A stretch of DNA of 64,000 bases, from the NCBI RefSeq assembly GCF_910580175.1, contig NZ_CAJTXD010000002.1, positions 62,001 through 126,000 of the forward strand, written 5' to 3'. This document shows positions 28,921 to 37,436 of this stretch, one piece after another. The notes below the pieces were generated by a model, which saw nothing but the letters and a program-made list of their open reading frames with translations, was not told where the DNA came from and did not search any database. Origin of the DNA: an uncultured Alistipes sp. GTDB lineage: Bacteria > Bacteroidota > Bacteroidia > Bacteroidales > Rikenellaceae. Position 1 is the stretch's first letter. Every line of letters starts with the position of its first letter. The translations under genes were made by a program, and so were the position numbers.

Positions 28921-28990
28921 GGTGGGTAGTTTCCGGCAGAAAAAATAATGTTCGGCGTCTTCCGGCTGAAGAAACAGAATGTTCGCCGTT
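28903..28990. repeat. Degenerate 28-29-bp tandem repeat at the 3' end of the GH2 gene
   Basis: TTCCGGCAG/TTCCGGCTG followed by an A-rich tract recurs at 28903, 28931 and 28960. The first unit encodes the last residues and stop of GH2, and the later units are noncoding. Copies two and three also share the tail ATGTTCGGCGT/ATGTTCGCCGT. Confidence 0.6.
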
Positions 28991-29051
28991 TCTTGATCTG
29001 CGGAAAAATGTTCCGATATGGGGTTTTTGTGATTTCCCGTTGCCGGTTCGG

Positions 29052-29085
29052 AAAATAAAAACAGCAAACATTGTGTTTGCTGTTT
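29052..29085 (-). terminator. Rho-independent terminator of tRNA-Ser(GGA)
   Basis: A perfect 12-bp stem, AAACAGCAAACA/TGTTTGCTGTTT, with a 3-nt loop lies immediately past the tRNA 3' end. On the minus strand it is followed by a T-rich stretch. Confidence 0.8.
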
Positions 29086-29089
29086 ATTG

Positions 29090-29177
29090 CGGAGAGAAGG
29101 GGATTCGAACCCCTGAAACGCTTTTGACGTTTACTCGCTTTCCAGGCGGGCCAGTTCAACCACTCCTGCACCTCTCC
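29090..29177 (-). tRNA. tRNA-Ser(GGA)
   Basis: A minus-strand class II tRNA of 88 nt. The acceptor stem GGAGAGG pairs with TCTCTCC, the discriminator is G, the T arm contains GGTTCGAA, and there is a long variable arm. The anticodon loop CTGGAAA gives GGA, reading UCC/UCU. Confidence 0.95.
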
Positions 29178-29187
29178 AACGATGGCC

Positions 29188-29219
29188 CAAAAGTAGACAA
29201 TCTTTTGCAAATCTGCAAA
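29188..29219 (-). promoter_or_regulatory. Promoter of tRNA-Ser(GGA)
   Basis: On the minus strand, TTTG (29216-29219), a 20-bp spacer and TACTTTTG (29188-29195) match the Bacteroidota -33/-7 consensus exactly. The -7 box lies about 10 bp upstream of the tRNA 5' end. Confidence 0.75.
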
Positions 29220-29334
29220 CCCCGCCGCCGTTAATTTACCCGAAACGGTTTTCGAATCATCGGAAAACGGATTTCCGGCGAATTGCTTGTCGTCGTTCGG
29301 GCGGTGTGCGAGGGGTTTCCGGCGGGGCAGGCGT

Positions 29335-30546
29335 TTAGTTTTGCCGTCGGGTCTCGATGTTGGGCAAGAATCCGGCGACTATGCCCAGCAGCGGAAGCAA
29401 TGTGCTGATCTGGAAGATGAACTGCACGCCCGTCTTGTCGGCCAGCCATCCGAAAAATGCGGATCCCAAGCCGCCCAACCCGAACATCAGGCCGAAGAAG
29501 ACTCCGGCGATCATACCCACCTTGTCAGGCATCAGGTCGGTGGCATAGACCAGAATCGCCGAAAAGGCCGACGAGATTACCAGTCCGATGATGACAGCTA
29601 ATAAAACGGTTGCGGTTTGCCCGACATAAGGAAGCAACAAGGTAAAAGGCGCTGCCCCGAGGATCGACCCCCAGATCACATATTTGCGTCCGATGCGGTC
29701 GCCCAGCGGCCCGCCGAAAAAGGTGCCTGCCGCCGAGGCCGCCAAAAAGGCAAAAAGGCAGTATTGCGCACCCTGCACCGACATCGCGAACTTATCCATC
29801 AGAAAGAAAGTAAAATAGTTGGTCATCGACGCGATGTAGAAATATTTGGAGAAGACCAGCAGACCCAGGATGAAAAGCGCCCTGCGCACCGTCCGCTTCG
29901 GAAACAGGGGCGCAGCGTCGGGCGATGCGATGTCCGGTCGTCGGGCTGCGGCATGCAGTCTGCGGGCGTACCAACGTCCTATGCGTACGAGCACGAAGAT
30001 TGCCAGCAGCGCCGCCAGGGCGAACCATCCGATCGATCGCTGGCCGAACGGAATGACGACCGCTGCGGCCAACAACGGTCCCAAAGCGCTCCCGGCGTTG
30101 CCGCCGACCTGGAAAATCGACTGGGCCAATCCCTTGCGTCCGCCCGAGGCGAGTTGGGCCACGCGCGACGATTCAGGATGGAAGACCGACGATCCGCTGC
30201 CGATCAATCCCACGGCCACGAGCATCCAGCCGAAAGAGAAAGCTGCGGCAAGACTCAACAAACCGACCAATGTGAATCCCATCCCGATAGCAAGCGAATA
30301 AGGCTGCGGATGTTTATCGGCAAGCCGTCCGGCGACAGGTTGCAACAGCGACGATGTGAGTTGGAATACCAAAGTGATGACCCCGATCTGCGCGAACGTG
30401 AAACCGAATTTATCTTTCAATAACGGGTAGACGGCCGGAATGACCGACTGCAACATGTCGTTGAGCAGATGGGCGAAGCCGATGGCCAGCAGAACCGGGT
30501 AGACGGTGCGGCATCCGGTTGTCGTATGGAATTCGTTTTTGCTCAT
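29335..30546 (-). CDS. MFS exporter of the fosmidomycin-resistance (Fsr) type
   Basis: A 403-aa inner-membrane protein with about twelve hydrophobic segments. Fsr-like features are FAHLLNDMLQSVIPAVYPLL near residue 25, GSGSSVFHPESSRVAQLASGG (about 120) and DLMPDKVGMIAGVFFGL (about 345). The frame is open far upstream through tRNA-Ser(CGA), but the ATG at 30546 (MSKNEF) gives the family length and excludes the tRNA. It is divergent from the pectin block. The substrate is unknown; drug export is assigned by family only. Confidence 0.85.
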   Translation of the reverse strand: MSKNEFHTTTGCRTVYPVLLAIGFAHLLNDMLQSVIPAVYPLLKDKFGFTFAQIGVITLVFQLTSSLLQPVAGRLADKHPQPYSLAIGMGFTLVGLLSLAAAFSFGWMLVAVGLIGSGSSVFHPESSRVAQLASGGRKGLAQSIFQVGGNAGSALGPLLAAAVVIPFGQRSIGWFALAALLAIFVLVRIGRWYARRLHAAARRPDIASPDAAPLFPKRTVRRALFILGLLVFSKYFYIASMTNYFTFFLMDKFAMSVQGAQYCLFAFLAASAAGTFFGGPLGDRIGRKYVIWGSILGAAPFTLLLPYVGQTATVLLAVIIGLVISSAFSAILVYATDLMPDKVGMIAGVFFGLMFGLGGLGSAFFGWLADKTGVQFIFQISTLLPLLGIVAGFLPNIETRRQN

Positions 30547-30631
30547 CGGTCTGAAAATGGCGTGCAATCTTATAAATGGCGTGCAACCTCGGGATTGTCG
30601 CAAGACGCGGGTTGCGCGGTGTGTTCGGAAA

Positions 30632-30660
30632 CAAAAAAACTGCAAACATTCGTTTGCAGT
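30632..30660 (-). terminator. Rho-independent terminator of tRNA-Ser(CGA)
   Basis: Stem ACTGCAAAC/GTTTGCAGT with a 4-nt loop, followed on the minus strand by a run of T (complement of ACAAAAAAA). Confidence 0.8.
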
Positions 30661-30682
30661 CTGTCGCCTTGGGCTTGTTCTG

Positions 30683-30769
30683 CGGAGAGAGAGGGATTCG
30701 AACCCCCGGTACAGTTGCCCGTACACCGCATTTCGAGTGCGGCCCGATCGACCACTCCGGCATCTCTCC
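30683..30769 (-). tRNA. tRNA-Ser(CGA)
   Basis: An 87-nt minus-strand class II tRNA. The acceptor GGAGAGA/TCTCTCC is fully paired, the discriminator is G, the T arm contains GGTTCGAA, and the variable arm is long. The anticodon loop CTCGAAA gives CGA, reading UCG. Confidence 0.95.
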
Positions 30770-30805
30770 GTGACCTCGGCCCCTTGAATCGGGACTTCAG
30801 GAGTG

Positions 30806-30813
30806 CAAATATA
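30806..30813 (-). promoter_or_regulatory. -7 box for tRNA-Ser(CGA)
   Basis: TATATTTG on the minus strand, about 36 bp upstream of the tRNA 5' end. The -33 element is not clear. Confidence 0.5.
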
Positions 30814-30917
30814 GACATAATTTTTGTTTTTGCGCATTTTCCGGCCGAAAAAATCGTCGGATCATAAAAAATCTTTCCTCGTGCAGTGTTCGTTGTTGGT
30901 AGTTGTCGAATAATTTT

Positions 30918-30925
30918 TACCTTTG
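30918..30925 (+). promoter_or_regulatory. -7 box for the WYDPWY-repeat lipoprotein gene
   Basis: TACCTTTG matches TAnnTTTG. GTTG at 30895-30898, 19 bp upstream, is a near match to the -33 TTTG. The start codon is about 165 bp downstream, giving a long leader unless the second box at 30966 is used. Confidence 0.45.
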
Positions 30926-31089
30926 TCGCAGACCGATACGGGCCGTGCAGGGTAACGGTTTGCATTATTTTTGCCCGGGAACTTTCGGCCGGGAGCATTT
31001 TTTTCGGCCGTTCGTTGCGCCGGACGATACTAAAACCGGTATGGCTTTCGTTTGATCGGTAGATGGATGACGTTAACAGCAAGTGCGTT

Positions 31090-32184
31090 ATGAAAAAGTG
31101 GGGATATATCATCGCAGCGGCTTTCCTCGCAGTGGGGGCAGCCGGATGTTCGTCTGCTTACTTTGCTACGGCAGGGTATGCCAACGACGATTTGTATGCC
31201 GTGCATAGCCGGGAGGAGATCGCCCGCCGCAAGGAGGCCGAGGCGGCTGCCAAGAAAGCCGAGGCCGAGGCCCGCAGGGCCGAATGGGAGGCCCGGATCG
31301 CCGAAGCGGAAGCCGCTGCGGCGCAGAACCGCTATTATTCGCAGTCTGCGGTTTCGTCGAATCCTTACGAAGAGGTGCTGGCCGATACCTACGAGAGTGC
31401 TTATGCGCGTCGGTTGAGAGGGTTCGAGTCGCCGACCTACAACATGCCGAGCAGCTACTACAACTTCCGCTACGGCAATGCGTTCAATTACGTCTCGGCT
31501 TATGATCCGGCGTTCTACAACGTCATGGTCATGGGCGACCAGGTGTGGGTGGAGCCTAAATACATTACCGCCATGTTCGGCACTTGGGGCCGTCCGGCCA
31601 TCTATGCCGATCCGTGGTATTACGGTTGGAGTTCCCGTAGCCGCTGGGGCTTCTCGATCGGCAGCTGGGGCTGGGGCTTCGGGTTAGGTTATTCTTGGTA
31701 CGATCCCTGGTATGATCCGTGGTACGCTTCCTGGTATCATCCCTGGTATCATTCCTGGTGGGGGCCTGCCTGGGGGCCGCTCCGGCCCGGACATCCCCAT
31801 TGGGGCGGCGGCCACGGCCATCCGCACCGGCGTTATGCCGCCGACATCGTGCATCGTGCCGATCCGAATACTTCGCCTTCGGGCCAGCGTTACGGCGGCC
31901 CCGGACAGCGGTTCGGCGGCGGTTCGGCGGCTTCGTCCATCCGCAACGGCGGTAGTTTCGGCGTGCGCAATTCGTCGGGCGGCAGTAACCGTTACAATCG
32001 GGGATCGGGTTCTTCGTCCCGCGATAATTCGGGCAGCAGTTCCTACAACCGGGGCGGAAATAGTTATAACCGCGGCGGCAGTTACAATTCGGGCAGTCCG
32101 TCGCGCGGCGGTTCGTCGGGGTTCTCGGGCGGTTCGGGAAGCCGTTCGTCGGGCGGCAGCTATCGCAATGCCGGCGGGCGTTAG
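31090..32184 (+). CDS. Lipoprotein with WYDPWY aromatic repeats and a Gly/Ser/Asn/Arg-rich tail
   Basis: A 364-aa protein of unknown function. The ATG at 31090 starts a lipoprotein signal (AVGAAGCSS, Cys near residue 20); the frame opens 27 bp earlier. An alanine/glutamate-rich helix (about 40-80) is followed by a globular part with YNVMVMGDQVWVEPKYITAMF. Then come short aromatic repeats of the type WYDPWYDPWYASWYHPWYH (about 210-235), a Gly/His/Pro stretch, and a low-complexity tail of SGGSNRYNRGSG-like units (about 280-364). Such proteins are common surface or cell-envelope lipoproteins in Bacteroidales. It lies 53 bp before a FadL-type porin and may share its transcript. Confidence 0.75.
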   Translation: MKKWGYIIAAAFLAVGAAGCSSAYFATAGYANDDLYAVHSREEIARRKEAEAAAKKAEAEARRAEWEARIAEAEAAAAQNRYYSQSAVSSNPYEEVLADTYESAYARRLRGFESPTYNMPSSYYNFRYGNAFNYVSAYDPAFYNVMVMGDQVWVEPKYITAMFGTWGRPAIYADPWYYGWSSRSRWGFSIGSWGWGFGLGYSWYDPWYDPWYASWYHPWYHSWWGPAWGPLRPGHPHWGGGHGHPHRRYAADIVHRADPNTSPSGQRYGGPGQRFGGGSAASSIRNGGSFGVRNSSGGSNRYNRGSGSSSRDNSGSSSYNRGGNSYNRGGSYNSGSPSRGGSSGFSGGSGSRSSGGSYRNAGGR

Positions 32185-32237
32185 ACGAGAGTAGGAGCGG
32201 GGCTGTTCGTTGGTTAATAATTTAAAGTGAGGCAATT

Positions 32238-33923
32238 ATGAAGCGCATTGTGATCATGTTGGCCGCGGTCGCCGTCGTCGGATCGGCCGCAGCCCAGGAG
32301 GGAAGCATGGGCGGTTTGTTGATGGACAAGGATCTGTTGATGCCTGCCGACATCTTCTCGCTTTCGCAGACCCAGTTCAACTTCGGGTCGGCGCGCGCCA
32401 TGGCTATGGCCGGGGCTTTCACTTCGTTGGGCGCCGATGTTTCGTCCATGACCATCAACCCGGCGGGTCTGGGCATGTACCGCAAGAACGATGTGTCGCT
32501 CACGCCGGCGATGACTTTCGGCCGAAGCCGCACCGATGCTTCGCCATTCGGAAAAAATTCCACCTCCCGGTTTTCGATCGCCAACTTCGGCGTCGCCATC
32601 AAGGCTTACGAGGGCACTCGGGGGCTTGTGAGCCTGACGTTCGGGGTCGGTTACAACCGCATCGCCGACTTCAACTACGATTATTCTTTCCAGCGGCAGG
32701 ATCAGGCCGCGACGGTCGCCGACGTGTTCGCCCGGCAGATGATATGGAGCGGGCGTTCGAAGAACAGTTTCTATACCGATGGCGGTGCGGGCGAGTGGAG
32801 TTGGGACAATATTCCGCTTGAGTTGTGGAACGCCGCTCTGGCCTACCGGGCTTTTATGATCGATCAGGTCGATGCGTCCGATCCGCAGAGTTGGGTGCCG
32901 ACTTGGATCGGCGAGGAGGCATCCATAACGCATTATACGACGGTCAAAAGCCGCGGATCGGCCGGCGAGTTCGCCTTGTCGATCGGTGCCAACATCAACA
33001 ACAAGTTGTATGTGGGCGCTACGCTCGGCATCCAGGACATCCATCAAAAGCTCTATGTCGACTATGGCGAGGATTATTATTATGCCGACCCTAATGCGTT
33101 GCATCCTTACGGCACCGATCCTTCGCTCGATTACCAGCTGCTCTATTCCAAGCTCAACCAGGCGACGACCGTCAGCGGCGCCGGCGTCAATTTCAAGGCG
33201 GGCATCGTCTATCGGCCCGTGGTGGGGCTGCGGCTGGGTGCCGCGTTCCATACGCCAACTTATTATTCTGTCGACCGCAAGTTCCAGAGTTCGGCCGCCG
33301 GCATGGCCTATGCCAACCACGATACGGATCCCAATGTGAATCCCATCAACGGCTTCGTCTCCTCGGGCACGAAGTACATGACGACCCCTTTGTGGGTGGA
33401 TGAAAATCCCTACAACTGGTCGTTTTGCACGCCTGCGCGTTTGTTGTTGGGCGTTTCCTATGCGTTCGGCGCCCGAGGGTTGATTTCGATCGATTACGAG
33501 CGCGACTGGTACAACGGCATCCGTTTGAAGGATAATCCTTCCGGACTCGACACCCGGACTTTCTACAATGACAAGTTCCGCCAGCACTTCAAGGGGGCGA
33601 ACGTCGTGCGTGTGGGTGCTGAGTTCAAGCCTGCACCGGCGTTGGCGCTGCGTGCCGGCTTCGGTTACAGCGGGTCGATGCTCCGCGACGACGCTGCCTT
33701 TATGACGCCGGTCATCAAGCGCACGGTCTATTGCGGGGCCGGTCTCGGATTGGCCCTTTCGCGGGTTTGTTCGCTCGATCTGGCTTATCAGTATATGGCG
33801 CAGGATACCACCGATTACTATCTTTTCTTCGTCGAGGACGAGGTCGGTTATGCGAAAAGTGCCTTATATAGTACCGAGTTCAAACGGCATAACGTGGCGC
33901 TCACGCTCGGATTCCGCTTCTGA
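32238..33923 (+). CDS. OmpP1/FadL-family outer-membrane protein
   Basis: A 561-aa outer-membrane beta-barrel with a signal peptide (cleavage near residue 20, AAAQ). The N-terminal hatch is typical of Bacteroidota FadL/TodX-like proteins often annotated hemin receptor: FGSARAMAMAGAFTSLGADVSSMTINPAGLGMYR near residue 50, which is the family NPAG motif. The sequence ends in HNVALTLGFRF with a terminal aromatic residue as barrels do. It probably passes hydrophobic compounds through the outer membrane; the substrate is unknown. It is followed by a strong terminator. Confidence 0.85.
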   Translation: MKRIVIMLAAVAVVGSAAAQEGSMGGLLMDKDLLMPADIFSLSQTQFNFGSARAMAMAGAFTSLGADVSSMTINPAGLGMYRKNDVSLTPAMTFGRSRTDASPFGKNSTSRFSIANFGVAIKAYEGTRGLVSLTFGVGYNRIADFNYDYSFQRQDQAATVADVFARQMIWSGRSKNSFYTDGGAGEWSWDNIPLELWNAALAYRAFMIDQVDASDPQSWVPTWIGEEASITHYTTVKSRGSAGEFALSIGANINNKLYVGATLGIQDIHQKLYVDYGEDYYYADPNALHPYGTDPSLDYQLLYSKLNQATTVSGAGVNFKAGIVYRPVVGLRLGAAFHTPTYYSVDRKFQSSAAGMAYANHDTDPNVNPINGFVSSGTKYMTTPLWVDENPYNWSFCTPARLLLGVSYAFGARGLISIDYERDWYNGIRLKDNPSGLDTRTFYNDKFRQHFKGANVVRVGAEFKPAPALALRAGFGYSGSMLRDDAAFMTPVIKRTVYCGAGLGLALSRVCSLDLAYQYMAQDTTDYYLFFVEDEVGYAKSALYSTEFKRHNVALTLGFRF

Positions 33924-33940
33924 TCCGAGTGCAGGGAGCA

Positions 33941-33977
33941 AAAGGCGGCCGAACATTTGTTCGGCCGCCTTTGTTTT
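33941..33977 (+). terminator. Rho-independent terminator after the FadL-type gene
   Basis: A 14-bp perfect stem, AAAGGCGGCCGAAC/GTTCGGCCGCCTTT, with a 4-nt loop and then GTTTTT. Confidence 0.9.
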
Positions 33978-34006
33978 TGCCGGCTTGCGCGGTGCCGGGA
34001 TGTTGT

Positions 34007-34037
34007 GAAAAAAGCCGCCCGGCATATCCGGGCGGCT
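34007..34037 (-). terminator. Rho-independent terminator of the manganese catalase gene
   Basis: Stem AGCCGCCCGG/CCGGGCGGCT with a 5-nt loop, followed on the minus strand by six T. It lies 18 bp past the catalase stop codon. Confidence 0.88.
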
Positions 34038-34055
34038 GCCTGCAGGCATTAGGGA

Positions 34056-35048
34056 TCATTCTTGTTCGACCGGGCGGCGGCGGGCACGAGCCGTCGTCCC
34101 TTTTTTCTCGCGTTCCGCGGTCGAATAGTCGCACCATTCGAGGTTGCTCTCGGGTGTGGCGCGGCGGATTTCGCGGCTGCGTTCTTTGCTCAGCTTGCGG
34201 TCGTCGCTGCGCACTGAGGCTTCGGTGCGGGACGTGCCTTGCGGTTCGAGCTGCGTGAGTCCGTCGGTTTCCATCGCTTGGCGCCCGGGGTCTTCGACGT
34301 AGAGCCATTCTTCGTCCAGCCCCATGCTGCGGCCTTCGTTCCAGGGGCCGCGCGCATCGTCGCCGGTCGAATGGTTCGAGTAGATGTTGCTGTACCGGGG
34401 ATCGCTCTGAAGCACGCCCGGCGGGAAGTTGGGGCGGATGGTGTCGAGCGCCGCCTCGAACTGCTGGAAGTGGGCCACTTCGCGTGTGAGCAGGAAGTTG
34501 AGCGTGGCCAGCACGTCCTTGTCGTCGGTAAATTGCATGAGGTATTCGTAGACGATCTTCGCGCGCGACTCGGCGGCGATGTTCGACCGCAGATCGACCG
34601 TCAGGTCGCCGTTGGCGTTGACGTAGCTGCCTTGCCAGGGCATGCCGTTGCTGTCCGTCAGACACGGGCCGCCGCCCGTTACCACACCGAACTGGGGGTT
34701 GACCGAGAAGGCTGCATGGATGAAGTCGTCTTTCGAGAAGCCGGTTTCGCCGAAAACGTCGTTGCTTTCGGCTGCATCTTTCAGATTGCCGTTGACACCC
34801 GCCAGCAGCATCTGAATCGTGGCGCCCACGATTTCCAGGTGTCCCAACTCTTCTGTGGCGATGTCCATCAGCATGTCGTACTTGTCGGGATAGGGGTTGT
34901 GGCAGGCGAATGCCTGCACAAAATACTGCATGGCGGCTTTCAGCTCGCCGTTGCCGCCGCCGAACTGTTCGAGCAGCAGGCGTGCGAACCGGGGGTCGGG
35001 TTTCGACACCCGGGCCTTGAACTGGAGTTCCTTGGAGTGATAGAACAT
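34056..35048 (-). CDS. Manganese (non-haem) catalase
   Basis: A 330-aa protein starting at the ATG at 35048 (MFYHSKELQF); the upstream open frame is not typical of the family. Di-manganese ligands of this family can be matched: Glu35 (GNGELKAAMQYF), the EELGHLE block at 66-72, an ExR segment NIAAESRAKIVYEYL, and TREVAHFQQFEAAL with a His ligand. It dismutates hydrogen peroxide in the cytoplasm. A charged tail of about 60 residues (rich in R, E, S, T) follows the conserved core. For a presumed gut anaerobe this is an oxygen-tolerance gene. It is monocistronic and bounded by its own terminator. Confidence 0.92.
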   Translation of the reverse strand: MFYHSKELQFKARVSKPDPRFARLLLEQFGGGNGELKAAMQYFVQAFACHNPYPDKYDMLMDIATEELGHLEIVGATIQMLLAGVNGNLKDAAESNDVFGETGFSKDDFIHAAFSVNPQFGVVTGGGPCLTDSNGMPWQGSYVNANGDLTVDLRSNIAAESRAKIVYEYLMQFTDDKDVLATLNFLLTREVAHFQQFEAALDTIRPNFPPGVLQSDPRYSNIYSNHSTGDDARGPWNEGRSMGLDEEWLYVEDPGRQAMETDGLTQLEPQGTSRTEASVRSDDRKLSKERSREIRRATPESNLEWCDYSTAEREKKGTTARARRRPVEQE

Positions 35049-35281
35049 AGGCTTGTTTTTTTTGACTCGGTTTATTTTCGTGCGTGCTCCCAGCGGTCGT
35101 CGGGATGGAAATCCCGGATTCCGTCTCCGGGTTTGTTCCGAAAAGACCGCCGCGTGTGTCGGAACGTGCAAAACCGTTGCCAGAAACGGTGCTGTCCGGT
35201 TCGGGTAGGACATGTGCAGCCAGGTGTTCCGGGTTTTAGGATATTGTGAACGGCAAATTGTGATTTATGAATTATATTTTC

Positions 35282-35289
35282 TAATTTTG
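35282..35289 (+). promoter_or_regulatory. -7 box for proS
   Basis: TAATTTTG lies 32 bp before the proS ATG, with ATTG at 35257-35260 as a near -33 element 21 bp upstream. The AT-rich stretch contrasts with the high-GC surroundings. Confidence 0.5.
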
Positions 35290-35321
35290 CGGTGCGAAAA
35301 TTTAAGAAACAGCATATTATT

Positions 35322-36806
35322 ATGGCAAAGGAACTCAAAGACCTCACCAAGTCGGACGACAACTACTCGCAGTGGTACAACGACCTGGTAGTCAAGGCGG
35401 GACTGGCCGAAAATTCGGCCGTGCGCGGATGTATGGTCATCAAACCCTACGGCTATGCCATCTGGGAGAAGATGCACGACGCGTTGGACAAGATGTTCAA
35501 GGATACGGGACATCAGAACGCCTACTTCCCGCTCTTCATCCCCAAGTCGTTCTTTTCCAAGGAGGCGCACCATGTCGAGGGTTTTGCCAAGGAATGCGCT
35601 GTGGTAACCCACTACCGGCTGAAGAACGATCCCGAGGGCAAGGGCGTGGTGGTCGACCCCGACGCCAAGCTGGAAGAAGAGTTGATCGTGCGTCCGACGT
35701 CGGAGACGATCATCTGGAATACTTATAAGAATTGGATCCAGTCCTACCGCGACCTGCCTATCCTCTGCAACCAGTGGGCCAACGTCGTGCGCTGGGAGAT
35801 GCGTACGCGTCTGTTCCTGCGTACGGCCGAGTTCCTCTGGCAGGAGGGCCACACGGCCCACGCCACGCGCGAGGAAGCTATCGAGGAAGCCACGAAGATG
35901 ATCCATGTCTACGAGCGTTTCGCCCAGGAGTGGATGGCCGTGCCGGTGGTGGTGGGCCACAAGTCGCCCAACGAGCGTTTCGCCGGCGCCGAGGATACGT
36001 TGACTATCGAGGCGCTGATGCAGGACGGCAAGGCGTTGCAGAGCGGCACGTCGCACTTCCTGGGGCAGAACTTCGCCAAGGCGTTCGACGTGCAGTATGT
36101 CAACAAGGAAGGCAAACTCGAATATGTGTGGGCCACTTCGTGGGGCGTTTCGACCCGTCTGATGGGCGCTCTCATCATGGCCCATTCCGATAACAACGGT
36201 CTCGTCCTGCCGCCGAAGCTGGCGCCCATCCAGGTCGTGATGGTGCCGATCTACAAGACACCGGAGCAGCTGGCGGAAATCGTCGCCCGCTTCGAGGAAA
36301 TCGCCGCCGGTCTGCGTGCCAAGGGCATCAGCGTGAAGATCGACGACCGCGACAACGTGCGTCCGGGCTTCAAGTTCGCCGAATACGAACTCAAGGGCGT
36401 ACCCGTGCGCCTGGCCATGGGCGGCCGCGACATGGAGAACGGCACCGTCGAACTCGTGCGCCGCGATACGCTCGAAAAGGAGACCCTTCCGCAGGAGGGG
36501 CTGGTCGATCATATCGAAGGTTTGATGACCGCCATCCAGGAGAATATCTTCAAGAAGGCGCTCGACTACCGCAACTCGATGATTACGCGCGTCGACACGT
36601 GGGACGAGTTCAAGCGCGTGCTCGACGAGAAGGGCGGTTTCATCTCGGCCCACTGGGACGGTACGGTCGAGACCGAGGTCGCCATCAAGGAGGCTACCAA
36701 AGCTACGATCCGCTGCATTCCGGTCGATGCCGAAGACGAGGAGGGCGTCTGCGTCTTCTCCGGCAAGCCGTCGCATCGCCGCGTGCTATTTGCTCGAAGT
36801 TATTGA
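35322..36806 (+). CDS. proS: Prolyl-tRNA synthetase, archaeal/eukaryotic-type short form
   Basis: A 494-aa class II synthetase that charges tRNA-Pro. It lacks the editing insertion of the long bacterial form. Motifs include RPTSETIIWNTYKNWIQSYRDLP (motif 2 region, about 125-147) and RTAEFLWQEGHTAHAT, then the anticodon-binding domain beginning APIQVVMVPIYK (about 303). The C-terminus ends in the usual FARSY. The ATG at 35322 (MAKELKD) is preferred to an in-frame extension of the frame 10 codons upstream. It stands alone with its own promoter and terminator. Confidence 0.95.
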   Translation: MAKELKDLTKSDDNYSQWYNDLVVKAGLAENSAVRGCMVIKPYGYAIWEKMHDALDKMFKDTGHQNAYFPLFIPKSFFSKEAHHVEGFAKECAVVTHYRLKNDPEGKGVVVDPDAKLEEELIVRPTSETIIWNTYKNWIQSYRDLPILCNQWANVVRWEMRTRLFLRTAEFLWQEGHTAHATREEAIEEATKMIHVYERFAQEWMAVPVVVGHKSPNERFAGAEDTLTIEALMQDGKALQSGTSHFLGQNFAKAFDVQYVNKEGKLEYVWATSWGVSTRLMGALIMAHSDNNGLVLPPKLAPIQVVMVPIYKTPEQLAEIVARFEEIAAGLRAKGISVKIDDRDNVRPGFKFAEYELKGVPVRLAMGGRDMENGTVELVRRDTLEKETLPQEGLVDHIEGLMTAIQENIFKKALDYRNSMITRVDTWDEFKRVLDEKGGFISAHWDGTVETEVAIKEATKATIRCIPVDAEDEEGVCVFSGKPSHRRVLFARSY

Positions 36807-36830
36807 TATATAGCAGAATAACAAATGGGA

Positions 36831-36853
36831 AGCGGCGCTTCAGCGCCGCTTTT
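36831..36853 (+). terminator. Rho-independent terminator after proS
   Basis: Stem AGCGGCGC/GCGCCGCT with a TTCA loop followed by TTT, 24 bp past the stop. Confidence 0.8.
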
Positions 36854-36919
36854 GCCATCTCTTTTTTGATTTTTGCAGTATCTGGAGCGCCGGCATGGCT
36901 TATTTTGCCCGATTTTTAT

Positions 36920-36927
36920 TATCTTTG
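36920..36927 (+). promoter_or_regulatory. -7 box upstream of the DUF805 gene
   Basis: TATCTTTG is an exact -7 match, 164 bp before the DUF805 ATG. The spacing to the nearest TTTG (36904) is only 12 bp, so the -33 element is weak or displaced. Confidence 0.4.
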
Positions 36928-37091
36928 CTTGCCGATAGGACGCATTCCTGGTCATATGAGCGGTGTCGGGCGGTGTCTCCGGCCCGGGTATTTTGCGGAT
37001 ATTAAAATATTGTGAATTTAATATGGAAGTTGCCGAAAATCCTCTAAAAGAGTAGGCGCTTAATAAATTATTAACTCAAATTCTTATTGTT

Positions 37092-37436
37092 ATGAATTGG
37101 TATTTGACTGTTATCAAGGAGCATTATGCAGATTTCAAGGGCCGTGCCCGTCGTAAGGAGTTCTGGATGTTCATGCTCATCAACTGGGTGATCTCTATGG
37201 TTCTGGCTATCATCGGCGGCTTGATCCACTTTACCCTCCTGGGTTCGATATACAGCCTGGCTGTATTGGTTCCCACCCTGGGCGTCGGCGTTCGTCGTCT
37301 GCACGATATGGGCAAGAGCGGCTGGTGGTATCTGATCGCCTTGGTACCCATCGTAGGCGCCATCTACCTGATCTACCTCTGGTGCCAGGACAGCCAGGCC
37401 GAGGCCAACGAGTGGGGTGCCAATCCCAAGGCCTAA
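37092..37436 (+). CDS. DUF805 small membrane protein
   Basis: A 114-aa inner-membrane protein of the DUF805 family, of unknown function. The start gives the typical N-terminus (MNWYLTVIKEHYADFKGRAR). The family motifs RRKEFW (about 21-26) and GVRRLHDMGKSGWW (about 66-79) are both present, and three hydrophobic segments are visible. It is a single gene in an AT-richer setting between proS and the sigma factor gene. Confidence 0.88.
   Translation: MNWYLTVIKEHYADFKGRARRKEFWMFMLINWVISMVLAIIGGLIHFTLLGSIYSLAVLVPTLGVGVRRLHDMGKSGWWYLIALVPIVGAIYLIYLWCQDSQAEANEWGANPKA

Larger units (their letters stand above)
30770..31089. other. Divergent intergenic region with promoters on both strands
   Basis: A 320-bp AT-richer gap without a gene. 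It holds a minus-strand -7 box for tRNA-Ser(CGA) at 30806-30813, a plus-strand TACCTTTG at 30918-30925, and a second plus-strand TATTTTTG at 30966-30973. A GC-rich inverted pair around CCCGGGAACTTTCGGCCGGGAG (about 30974-30995) could fold in the leader. No small ORF is convincing. Confidence 0.5.

Noticed and set aside
26890..29067. 725-codon open frame antisense to the GH2 gene
   Set aside because: No family features; the GH2 catalytic motifs lie on the opposite strand.
31684..32235. 183-codon minus-strand frame over the repeat lipoprotein tail
   Set aside because: It mirrors the low-complexity Gly/Ser/Arg codons of the real gene and has no independent evidence.
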